Assembly: GCA_002171315.2 (NCBI GenBank)
Contig: NHFS02000004.1
Location: 1-8,286 of the forward strand
Length of the DNA stretch: 8,286 nt
From: Euryarchaeota archaeon TMED117
GTDB taxonomy: Archaea > Thermoplasmatota > Poseidoniia > Poseidoniales > Poseidoniaceae
Reading direction: 5' to 3'
Made by a program: the position numbers and the translations under genes. A model generated the notes under the pieces. The model worked only from the letters and a program-made list of their open reading frames with translations, ran no database searches and was not told the DNA's origin. Of this stretch, positions 1 through 6,146 are shown piece by piece (the first letter of the stretch is position 1; the number at the start of each line of letters is the position of its first letter).

Positions 1-838
1 ATACAATAAACAAGTGAATAATGATCAATGTGGTCACTATCACTGGCAGAATAAAGACGTGTATGAAGTACATACGAGTTACCGTTCGAGGAGTCAATGA
101 AGAACCTCCAAACAAGAGTGTAGCGATGTATTTCCCGATTAATGGTGATGAATTCGCAAGGTTGATTCCGATAACAGCAGCACCGTACGCTAGGCTGTCC
201 CAAGGTAAGAGATAGCCAGAGTATCCAAAGACAATTGTTAGGGCCATGAGCGCTACACCAATCAACCAGTTGAGTTCACGAGGGTTTCGGTACGCACCAG
301 TGAAGTAAACACGACACATGTGCAGGAAAACCGACGCCACCATGAAGTGCGTCGTCCAGTGATGAACCGCCCTGATGATGTATCCGAAAGGAAGTTCAAG
401 CATGATGAATTCCATCGAGGCATATGCAGGCGAAGGATCACCTTCACCTCCCGGGACATAATAGATGCCAAGAACTGTACCAGTAATCACCAGTACGATG
501 AAACTCAGGAACGATATTCCACCAAGGCAGTAAAGAGGATACCAATACCAAATGATTCGAAGTTTGTACTTCTCAGCGTGAGTTAGTGGCATTTGTCGAT
601 GCATGTTGTAGTAGGCACCTTTTGACATGTTCCAATAATCTTGAATCCGGAACCGAGTATCCATCCATGAAAAGACCCACAAGAACGCTCTCTCGGAAAC
701 ACCCATTCCTCCAGTTGATTCCACAGCTCGTAGAATTTCACGACGTGGCATTTCCTCAGTCTCCTTGCGGAGAGTGAATGCCACAAGGACGATGATGAAG
801 GCGATAAAGAACCATAAAATCCAGAACATTGTTGTCAT
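1..838 (-). CDS. petB: Cytochrome b (b6-like), N-terminal part, runs off the window
   Basis: Membrane di-haem subunit of a quinol-oxidising bc/b6f-type complex. The 279 visible codons have no stop, so the 3' end lies beyond the left edge. Residues 1-22 form an extra N-terminal membrane helix, followed by a charged linker to about 95. Helix A carries YCLGGIS (102-108), helix B the haem ligands H159 and H173 (VHHW...FLHM), then RVYFTGAYRNPRELNW (176-191) and GYSGYLLPWD (205-214), and helix D the ligands H260 and H275. The 14 and 15 residue ligand spacings match cytochrome b6 rather than mitochondrial cytochrome b, where helix D spacing is 14. C104 aligns with the b6 cysteine that binds haem ci. 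The ATG at 838 is preceded by GAGGTGA, and lies 10 bases after the Rieske stop. Whether a subunit IV-like part is fused downstream cannot be seen. Family assignment is very secure. Confidence 0.95.
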   Translation of the reverse strand, partial: MTTMFWILWFFIAFIIVLVAFTLRKETEEMPRREILRAVESTGGMGVSERAFLWVFSWMDTRFRIQDYWNMSKGAYYNMHRQMPLTHAEKYKLRIIWYWYPLYCLGGISFLSFIVLVITGTVLGIYYVPGGEGDPSPAYASMEFIMLELPFGYIIRAVHHWTTHFMVASVFLHMCRVYFTGAYRNPRELNWLIGVALMALTIVFGYSGYLLPWDSLAYGAAVIGINLANSSPLIGKYIATLLFGGSSLTPRTVTRMYFIHVFILPVIVTTLIIIHLFIV

Positions 839-843
839 TTATT

Positions 844-850
844 TCACCTC
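844..850 (-). promoter_or_regulatory. Ribosome binding site of cytochrome b
   Basis: On the minus strand this reads GAGGTGA, five bases before the ATG at 838. It matches the end of archaeal 16S rRNA well. Its last bases overlap the Rieske stop codon (849-851), which suggests coupled translation of the two subunits. Confidence 0.75.
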
Positions 851-1691
851 AGTCACAATATGTCAGCCAGTCGACATAATCCGTAATGCCCTCTACGACC
901 CCGTTGTTTAGAACGATCGGAATAAGCGGAAGTCCAACTGGAGCAGGTCCTCCTGCTTTTCGAACACCTGCATACTTGAATGTGGAACCATTGGAACGAT
1001 TTCTATTCGTGTTCATTTCAAGAGCAGTGGTGTCAAACCTTGATGAGTGGCAGATGCAGAAGAGTTTGGTACCTCCGTCATCAGTCCCTCCAGGAGTCCA
1101 TGAATCATCTGTGTAGTTATTGGACACAAGTTGCCATCCAGGAATGCAGCACAAGTGCGTGCATCTTCCAAAGACCATGATGAGGTCATCAGAAGGGTAT
1201 ATTCGTTCATCTTGAGCAACCATGTCCTCAAAGTGACCTACGTATTTACCACTTTCATCGTAACCTTCCATCATTTGGAATCTTGCTTTGTTATTATCTT
1301 CCGGACTTCCTTCCCACTTTGAACTCTCAACATAGGTGACGACAACGGGGACTCCGTTCCATACGCCAGATGCGCCTGAAGTGCCTGTGTTTGTTTTTGC
1401 AGCTTCTGCGACAAAGTCCTCTTTCGTCATCGTTTGAAGGTGTTTAGCACCGTACCAGGCAGTATCTTCTCGACCTTTCGCCCAAAACTTGACCGAAAGA
1501 TCACCGGCTGTACCGCCGCCAGGTGGTAGGAGGATTGACGCGAACCCAAGAACGCCCAAAGATGCTGTAAGTACACCCGCAGCAGTGTTAAATCCATAGC
1601 GCAAGAACTGACGTCTATTGATGACATTTCCAGCAGCGTTGATGCCAATCTGCTTCGATTCTGGAACGACTAAATCGTAATCTTTTGCCAT
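849..1691 (-). CDS. Rieske [2Fe-2S] protein of the bc/b6f-type complex
   Basis: Iron-sulfur subunit that takes an electron from quinol at the outer membrane face and passes it on. The 280-residue protein has a twin-arginine-like signal anchor (NRRQFLRYG, R26 R27) followed by a helix at about 32-56. The cluster is bound by box 1 CTHLCC (C177, H179, disulfide C182) and box 2 CICHSS (C212, H215, disulfide C214). The stretch between the boxes is 29 residues, roughly twice that of classic bc1 Rieske proteins, so there is an inserted loop rich in Gly, Asp and Thr. Box 2 has Ile-Cys-His-Ser-Ser where CPCHGS is usual. A GTG at 1703 would add four residues, but the ATG at 1691 has GGTGA five bases upstream and is preferred. 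It starts five bases after the previous gene's stop. Assignment is secure. Confidence 0.93.
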   Translation of the reverse strand: MAKDYDLVVPESKQIGINAAGNVINRRQFLRYGFNTAAGVLTASLGVLGFASILLPPGGGTAGDLSVKFWAKGREDTAWYGAKHLQTMTKEDFVAEAAKTNTGTSGASGVWNGVPVVVTYVESSKWEGSPEDNNKARFQMMEGYDESGKYVGHFEDMVAQDERIYPSDDLIMVFGRCTHLCCIPGWQLVSNNYTDDSWTPGGTDDGGTKLFCICHSSRFDTTALEMNTNRNRSNGSTFKYAGVRKAGGPAPVGLPLIPIVLNNGVVEGITDYVDWLTYCD

Positions 1692-1696
1692 AAAAA

Positions 1697-2143
1697 TCAC
1701 CACTTGTACTCCTTCCAGTCTTTCTGGTGTTCAGGAACGTATTTGTTCTGAGAATGCTTCACGATGATTGTATCTGGCAGGATAAACTTGAGGTAAACCA
1801 GACCCATGAGTATGAGCGTCGTTAGAACCATGGCAAGATGGAAGGACATGTTTTGCTGATCCCAATCATTTGCAAGTCCGTAGATGAGGGAAAACGACCA
1901 ATAGCAAATCCAGAATATTCCCCAGACAAAGAAAAACATTGTGAGATAAGAACCACCTGATGGTGCGAGTGAAGCACTAACGATTGTACCTGACTCGGCA
2001 ACGTTGTGTACTCCATGATCGATTGCAGCATCCATTTGCTCTTCTGTAAGTTCGACACCCTCGAGAGCGGTTCGTGCGTCCTTGACGGTTATGGAGCCAT
2101 CTGCAACTCCCTTCAGTAAATTTTGAATTGCATCGTCGTACAT
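1697..2143 (-). CDS. Small two-helix membrane protein in the Rieske/cytochrome b operon
   Basis: I do not recognise this family. The 148-residue product has a soluble N-terminal part (1-62) that looks helical and is rich in acidic residues, two membrane helices at about 66-88 and 101-122, and a charged C-terminal tail ending in DWKEYKW. Helix 1 is strongly aromatic (FFFVWGIFWICYWSF). Placement between a secreted redox-like protein and the Rieske gene, with coupled starts and stops, suggests a small structural or assembly subunit of the bc/b6f-type complex; that is inference. The ATG at 2143 shares its A with the TGA of the preceding gene (TGATG), and GAGGTGA at 2150-2156 lies six bases upstream. 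A GTG at 2146 is a poorer start because it would leave only three bases to that site. Confidence 0.8.
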   Translation of the reverse strand: MYDDAIQNLLKGVADGSITVKDARTALEGVELTEEQMDAAIDHGVHNVAESGTIVSASLAPSGGSYLTMFFFVWGIFWICYWSFSLIYGLANDWDQQNMSFHLAMVLTTLILMGLVYLKFILPDTIIVKHSQNKYVPEHQKDWKEYKW

Positions 2144-2967
2144 CACTGGTCACCTCTGCGCATGAGTTTGTATCGAAGACGAAGCTGGTTGCTTCGTCCT
2201 TCGTATGAAGTTGAGAATCCATATCGGAGCATGAGTCCTGCAAAAACGATGCACAAAATAACTGCTCCAAACCCGAGTAATCCTAGCCAATGAGCACGAA
2301 GTTTAGCGCCCATGTGGTGAAGGTCGGTTCCGATTGAGGTTGGTTCCGGCGGGCTTACATTTCCGTCTCCAGCGAAGACGGTTCGTGTGCCACGTGCCAG
2401 ACTATCTTCATCGCCTTCTGTGATGGCAAATGTAAGTTGATTCCACATGTCTTCAATCTGGTTCCCGAGACCACCATCTCCGTTGACACTGTTCCCAGTA
2501 ATCCAGAATACAATGGTTCCTTCGCCTTCAGCGGGAGCTACCCAAGTAATTTCCCACATACGATCGGATTCGGCTGCAGAGCCAGAGGTGTGGGTAAGTG
2601 ATTGTTCATCGTCTTGCCAGTTATCTACGTCAATTCCTGAAAGAGTACCGCTCGAGACTCGCATGGCGAATCCGCCTGAATACTGTCCTCCTGCATCTGG
2701 GCCACCGATGATATGGAGTTTGAAGTCGTACGTCTCTCCAGCGGTCCATGCGTAAGGCACATCATCGAGAATGATTTGAACTTCGTTGGCCGGTACGCCA
2801 TTGTGGCAAAGACAACCTTCCTTAGCGACATCATCGATTGTATCTGCGCCGTTTTGTTGTTGGCCTCCGATACCTGATGGTAGAGATGTAGCGAACCCCG
2901 GTAAAAGGAGCAAGAGCAACACTGCAACGACAATGGAGCGGCGCTTTGTGAATGAACGCGTTCGCAT
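2143..2967 (-). CDS. Secreted, membrane-anchored Reelin-like (choice-of-anchor V type) domain protein with a CxCH motif
   Basis: Lead gene of the respiratory operon, 274 residues. A basic N-terminus and hydrophobic stretch (11-28) form a signal peptide. The outer domain (about 45-184) resembles the Reelin-like choice-of-anchor V family: a Cys/His motif near the start, then the signatures GGFAMRVSSGTL (98-109), WEITWVAP (138-145) and FWITGNSVNGDG (154-165). A helix at 227-247 is followed by a basic tail, placing the domain outside the cell. Family members usually carry CxxCH, which looks like a haem c site; here it is C52-L-C54-H55, one residue short. HHMGAKLRAHW (217-227) just before the helix supplies further histidines. 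Operon position suggests an electron-carrying or accessory subunit of the bc complex; this is inference. The ATG at 2967 has GGTGA four bases upstream. Domain identification comes from remembered motifs and is fairly secure. Confidence 0.8.
   Translation of the reverse strand: MRTRSFTKRRSIVVAVLLLLLLPGFATSLPSGIGGQQQNGADTIDDVAKEGCLCHNGVPANEVQIILDDVPYAWTAGETYDFKLHIIGGPDAGGQYSGGFAMRVSSGTLSGIDVDNWQDDEQSLTHTSGSAAESDRMWEITWVAPAEGEGTIVFWITGNSVNGDGGLGNQIEDMWNQLTFAITEGDEDSLARGTRTVFAGDGNVSPPEPTSIGTDLHHMGAKLRAHWLGLLGFGAVILCIVFAGLMLRYGFSTSYEGRSNQLRLRYKLMRRGDQ
2150..2156 (-). promoter_or_regulatory. Ribosome binding site of the two-helix membrane protein
   Basis: On the minus strand this reads GAGGTGA and lies inside the last codons of the upstream gene. 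Spacing of six bases to the ATG at 2143 against three to the GTG at 2146 decides the start. The TGATG junction points to coupled translation. Confidence 0.65.
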
Positions 2968-3003
2968 GACTTCACCCTATGTCTCCTCGACTAACACGGA
3001 CCC

Positions 3004-3010
3004 CTTAAAC
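3004..3010 (-). promoter_or_regulatory. Possible TATA box of the respiratory operon
   Basis: The minus strand reads GTTTAAG about 40 bases before the ATG at 2967. An archaeal TATA box there would start transcription near 2980 and leave a leader of roughly 13 bases that just includes the GGTGA site. The match is weak, and another AT-rich stretch at 3060-3071 could serve instead. Confidence 0.3.
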
Positions 3011-3059
3011 ATTGTTGGTGAAGCACAAGATTATTGCCTTGCAGTGTAGCGTTTTCTCT

Positions 3060-3071
3060 CTAAATTTTAAC
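3060..3071 (+). promoter_or_regulatory. AT-rich promoter-like element upstream of the TPR/FtsZ-like operon
   Basis: CTAAATTTTAAC is the most TATA-like stretch in the 143-base divergent intergenic region (2968-3110). It would place the start of transcription near 3092 and give a leader of about 20 bases before the ATG at 3111. It is nearly symmetrical and could also act on the minus strand. The rest of the intergenic region shows no clear structure. Confidence 0.3.
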
Positions 3072-3110
3072 AAAGCAAGGATTCATTGCTTTAACCTTCC
3101 TCGCTCATGC

Positions 3111-3413
3111 ATGGCCGAGACACCTTTTGACAACATCTATGACCTCTCAACAGAACAACTTGAACAACTTGATGAGGCGGAAGATTTGATGATCCGAAAC
3201 AGTCTTGGTGCTGCAGAGAAACTCCTCTTAGGGATGCTAGAAGTAGACGAGAACTGCATCCCAGTCCTCTCTAATTTAGGCCATCTTTACGGACGTCACC
3301 TGTCAGAATTTGAGACCGCTATCAAATACTACGATCAAGTTCTTGCGTTAGAACCCGACAACGCTTGGGCGCGTGACGCAAGACGCCGTTACATGCGATT
3401 TATCGAAAAGTAA
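3111..3413 (+). CDS. Small TPR-repeat protein
   Basis: A 100-residue soluble, acidic protein made of about two tetratricopeptide helix pairs (roughly 15-49 and 49-83). The second is the clearer: SNLGHLYGRHLSEFETAIKY (54-73) followed by LALEPDN has the usual TPR pattern of small and aromatic residues and ends in the typical Pro. TPR proteins bind other proteins, so an adaptor role is likely. It sits 35 bases upstream of the FtsZ-like gene on the same strand and probably shares its transcript, so the two products may work together; this is inference. The ATG at 3111 is chosen because the translated sequence upstream of it, reachable from a TTG at 3012, does not look like protein and covers the promoter region. 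No Shine-Dalgarno site precedes the ATG. Confidence 0.85.
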   Translation: MAETPFDNIYDLSTEQLEQLDEAEDLMIRNSLGAAEKLLLGMLEVDENCIPVLSNLGHLYGRHLSEFETAIKYYDQVLALEPDNAWARDARRRYMRFIEK

Positions 3414-3440
3414 GGTAAGTTCAAGGGCGTTATGCTCAAC

Positions 3441-3447
3441 GGAGGTG
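3441..3447 (+). promoter_or_regulatory. Unusually close ribosome binding site of the FtsZ-like gene
   Basis: GGAGGTG is a strong Shine-Dalgarno match, but ends only one base before the ATG at 3449 (three bases if only GGAGG is counted). No other in-frame start lies close by that would keep the N-terminal glycine-rich loop, so this start is retained despite the short spacing. Confidence 0.55.
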
Positions 3448-3448
3448 T

Positions 3449-4357
3449 ATGGAGTCCTCCCAAATCCTCATCGCAGGAATCGGTGGGCTTGGTTGTACAT
3501 GGGCTTCAAGAGCGCATGCAAGGGGAGGAGGGGCGTCTCTTCTCATGATCGACGCAGATGAATCCTTTCCACATACCGAAGATGGACACATCATGAGACT
3601 CGGGCATACCCTTGACCAATTGGGTTGCGCTGCCTTGCCACCTCTTGCAGAGCAACGAATGAGAGGTCTATCTTCGCGTACTCGTCCCTTTTTGGAAACT
3701 GCTGAACTTGTGATTCTTGTGACTGGATTGGGTGGCGGCACTGGGACCGGGGCGTCGCATGAATTTGCTCGACAAGCGAAGCTCCATGGAGCCACAGTCC
3801 TTTCAATTGCAGCGTTACCGTTTTCCCAACAACCTACTCGATTGAAGATTGCGACAGCTGAATTGGACCGTCTTGAACATCACTCAGATGTTTGTGTTCA
3901 ACTTTCATTGGAGCGTCTTGCTCGACAAGCACGAACACGTGGAAAGGATTGGAGTATGGGCTCAGAATGGGTTGAGGACCTCGTTGATGGTCTGGTTCGA
4001 ACACTACTCTCGATGGGCCTGATTAATCTCGATCTTATGGATTTGCGAGCGATCGTTCGACAACCTGGAGCCTCCACAATGTTGGTCGGTTCCGGACAAC
4101 ACGATAACTTGGATGAATTGTTTGAAACTACAGTCAAAGCCCCACTTGCTCCAATGAACGTAGGTGGTGCCAAAGGTTGCCTGTTACAAATTGAAGGTGG
4201 CCTCGGAATGACAATTGGTCAAGTGGATGAGATTGCAACCGCTTTGACATCAGCAGTTGATGCTGAAGCACAAGTCATTCTTGGAGCAAGGGTCACTCCT
4301 GAACTTGAAGGAATTATTCGTGTAGTGATGCTCCTCTCTGGAATATCAGACAGTTAA
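3449..4357 (+). CDS. Divergent, short FtsZ/tubulin-family protein
   Basis: A 302-residue FtsZ homologue, shorter than typical FtsZ (about 350-400). Visible landmarks are the T1 loop GIGGLGCTW (10-18), the tubulin signature GLGGGTGTGAS (93-103), a T5-like ALPFSQQPTR (122-131), the T7 loop NLDLMDLR (193-200, N193 D195 D198), and a C-terminal domain with GGLGMTIGQVDEIATA (250-265) and AQVILGARVTPELEGIIRVV (274-293). It ends right after this domain, with no linker or tail for binding membrane anchors. The T3 loop, normally GLGAGGNP, reads QLGCAALPP (58-66), and the guanine-contacting Asn before Asp-Arg-Leu appears to be Leu (L154). It may therefore polymerise through an intact T7 but bind nucleotide differently. 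The host probably has a standard FtsZ elsewhere. The upstream TPR protein is a candidate partner. Its stop codon overlaps that of the convergent gene. Confidence 0.88.
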   Translation: MESSQILIAGIGGLGCTWASRAHARGGGASLLMIDADESFPHTEDGHIMRLGHTLDQLGCAALPPLAEQRMRGLSSRTRPFLETAELVILVTGLGGGTGTGASHEFARQAKLHGATVLSIAALPFSQQPTRLKIATAELDRLEHHSDVCVQLSLERLARQARTRGKDWSMGSEWVEDLVDGLVRTLLSMGLINLDLMDLRAIVRQPGASTMLVGSGQHDNLDELFETTVKAPLAPMNVGGAKGCLLQIEGGLGMTIGQVDEIATALTSAVDAEAQVILGARVTPELEGIIRVVMLLSGISDS

Positions 4358-5712
4358 TCCAGAAGTTCAACGTCATCTTCCCAATTTGTCTCATCTCCGA
4401 TAGAGGATGGTTTTTGATTCCAGTCAACAGGATCTCCTATGCTGTCCGCATTGTCATCATCAGATTCTTCTGTTTCTTCTGATTCTTCACCCTTCTCTGT
4501 TTCTTTAATTTCCACAGACTCGGGTTCTACTTTAGACGTGATTTCAATTGCCTCAACAGATTCTTTGATATCAAAATCTTTGAACATTCGAGTGATTCTT
4601 TTGTCAAGTAAAGATCGCTGTGCCCACACAACAGTTGCGACTACGAGAATGTGACCTCCGATTAGTACTGTTGTCAAATCGTCGAATACAGATGTGATCA
4701 TGGCAACACTTCCTGCATAGGCATATCCAAATGCTACGCCCCAGAATAACGCATTGTCTTTGGTAAAGAGGTTTGATTTACGCCCATCAGCTTTGCTTGT
4801 AAGTGCCCAAATCGCCATGAATACAGTTAGGATCATCAAAACAAGTTCTTCGATAAAAATAAGAGTGTTTGAGGAGGCGGAGTCGATACTACGTACGATG
4901 CTTAAAACGTGCCAAGTAATGAACAACTGCGTCACGTGAAACCATCGCTTCGCTACAGTATGAGTCGCTGTGTGCATGGCCGCTTTTTGTCGGAGTGGCC
5001 AAGTGAATCTAACGCTGATTCCGAACACAGCAAAGGAGGCAACGTACGGCCATATGCTAAACTCGCCACTCGTTTGGAAAAATCGAAATGCTTCTACAAC
5101 GAGAATGGTCATGCTGATCATCAGGACTGACGTTGTAACCAGAGAGGGTATTGGGGAGTTTGTCGACTTATCTTTGAGAGTACCAGTTTCAGGTGTACTG
5201 ATGGAACTTGATGTCGCATAGGCGAAGAACCAACCTTGGGCAGCAGCCCATGCAACGAAGAGGAATCCAAGTGCAGGTGGGATAATTCCTCCAACCTCAG
5301 ACAACGCACTGTCTTGACCCATTGTAAAGGTCATAATGCCCCACAAAATCAAAGCGAATGCAATCGGTACGAGCAATATTTTGAGTCGTTCTTTTACCGA
5401 TTCTCCAAAAGAAGCATGGTCTTGCTGAGTATATGAGATCCAGGTTCTAAAGACATCCTTGTTTGATGCTGGTGCAAGCAATATGTACGCCACAGAAAAA
5501 GAAATGAATCCAAAGCTTGCTACATCTTCTGATCCAATCTTCGCAGTGACGTGAAGGATACTTGCTGCAATCACAAGAAGGAGTAAATGAGGTGCTGTAG
5601 AAGGAGAGAGGAGACTTCGAATAATGGACATTTTCGTAAGTGGTGCATCTTCCTCCATAGAATAGCCTCGTAGTTTTGGTTCTTTAGGGTGTTTGATGTT
5701 CGTTTCCGCCAT
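4354..5712 (-). CDS. Polytopic membrane protein with acidic C-terminal tail, function unknown
   Basis: I do not recognise this family. The 452-residue protein has a hydrophilic N-terminus (1-38), about ten predicted membrane helices (near 42-57, 65-81, 111-131, 143-167, 190-209, 219-237, 259-275, 283-305, 322-342, 347-365), and a strongly acidic tail from about 385. The tail includes a Glu/Ser/Asp run near 405-423 and a repeated motif, SIGDPVDW (424-431) and SIGDETNW (437-444). An even helix count with a basic stretch after the last helix suggests the tail is cytoplasmic. No transporter or enzyme signature was seen. Possible starts are limited to TTG 5721, ATG 5718 and ATG 5712, since a stop lies just upstream at 5722-5724; I chose 5712 without strong evidence. 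It is convergent with the FtsZ-like gene and divergent from the RNase P protein gene. Confidence 0.85.
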   Translation of the reverse strand: MAETNIKHPKEPKLRGYSMEEDAPLTKMSIIRSLLSPSTAPHLLLLVIAASILHVTAKIGSEDVASFGFISFSVAYILLAPASNKDVFRTWISYTQQDHASFGESVKERLKILLVPIAFALILWGIMTFTMGQDSALSEVGGIIPPALGFLFVAWAAAQGWFFAYATSSSISTPETGTLKDKSTNSPIPSLVTTSVLMISMTILVVEAFRFFQTSGEFSIWPYVASFAVFGISVRFTWPLRQKAAMHTATHTVAKRWFHVTQLFITWHVLSIVRSIDSASSNTLIFIEELVLMILTVFMAIWALTSKADGRKSNLFTKDNALFWGVAFGYAYAGSVAMITSVFDDLTTVLIGGHILVVATVVWAQRSLLDKRITRMFKDFDIKESVEAIEITSKVEPESVEIKETEKGEESEETEESDDDNADSIGDPVDWNQKPSSIGDETNWEDDVELLD

Positions 5713-5742
5713 CCTCATCAATCATGAGTATCTCGCTCTGGC

Positions 5743-6111
5743 ATGGCTGCTAAGTTGTCAAAGGCAAAACGGCCAAAACGGCGTTGGATTGGTCTTTCAT
5801 TCCCGTCATCAATCCGTTCAAGGGGAGATGTGGAGGAACTCATCAAGCAACTCTTTTCAGAGGACATCCATTTCCGTCTTTATGATGCTCACTTTCATGG
5901 ATCCGATGTTGCGAAAGCATCCTGTGAATTTCAATCGATTAAAGACGATATTGGAGTGGGAATTATTTGTGTCAATCTGGTCGATTATGACGCTGTTCGA
6001 GAAATGCTCTCAAAGTCCTCTACAAACGGAAGAATGAATTCGCTTTCATCTTCCGGAAAAATACGACTCGTACGACAACGTTTGGGCCTTCCCAAACCCA
6101 AGAAGAAGTAG
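5743..6111 (+). CDS. rnp2: RNase P protein component 2 (Pop5/Rnp2 family)
   Basis: Protein subunit of archaeal RNase P, which together with its partner protein helps the catalytic RNA remove 5' leaders from precursor tRNAs. The 122-residue product is within the family's normal size. Features fitting archaeal Pop5 are the opening KRRWIGLSF (12-20, like KRYIAFKI), the central GVGIICVNLVDYDAVREML (71-89, like the family's GIxRxxRxxVDxVRxAL), and the C-terminal SSSGKIRLVRQRLG (102-115, like VSGTIRKARRKLG), ending in a basic KPKKK tail. The match is by remembered family pattern; Lys replaces the usual Thr in SGT. The ATG at 5743 is the only possible start because an in-frame TGA lies at 5725. No Shine-Dalgarno site is seen, so the mRNA is probably leaderless. 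The following gene starts 35 bases after the stop. Confidence 0.75.
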   Translation: MAAKLSKAKRPKRRWIGLSFPSSIRSRGDVEELIKQLFSEDIHFRLYDAHFHGSDVAKASCEFQSIKDDIGVGIICVNLVDYDAVREMLSKSSTNGRMNSLSSSGKIRLVRQRLGLPKPKKK

Positions 6112-6146
6112 GGCAACATTTTCACCCTGTTCCTCTTGGGTGTTCT

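Noticed and set aside
2447..2755. Open frame of 102 codons on the plus strand
   Set aside because: It lies inside the Reelin-like domain gene on the opposite strand, which has recognisable domain motifs; this frame has none.
3012..3110. A longer TPR protein starting from a TTG at 3012
   Set aside because: The extra 33 residues do not look like part of the TPR fold, cover the divergent promoter region, and begin with a rare start codon; ATG 3111 gives a complete protein.
3436..3795. Open frame of 119 codons on the minus strand
   Set aside because: It is antisense to the FtsZ-like gene, where the tubulin signature confirms the plus-strand frame.
5693..6037. Open frame of 114 codons on the plus strand
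   Set aside because: It overlaps the RNase P protein gene in another frame and shows no protein-like features, while the other frame matches a known family.
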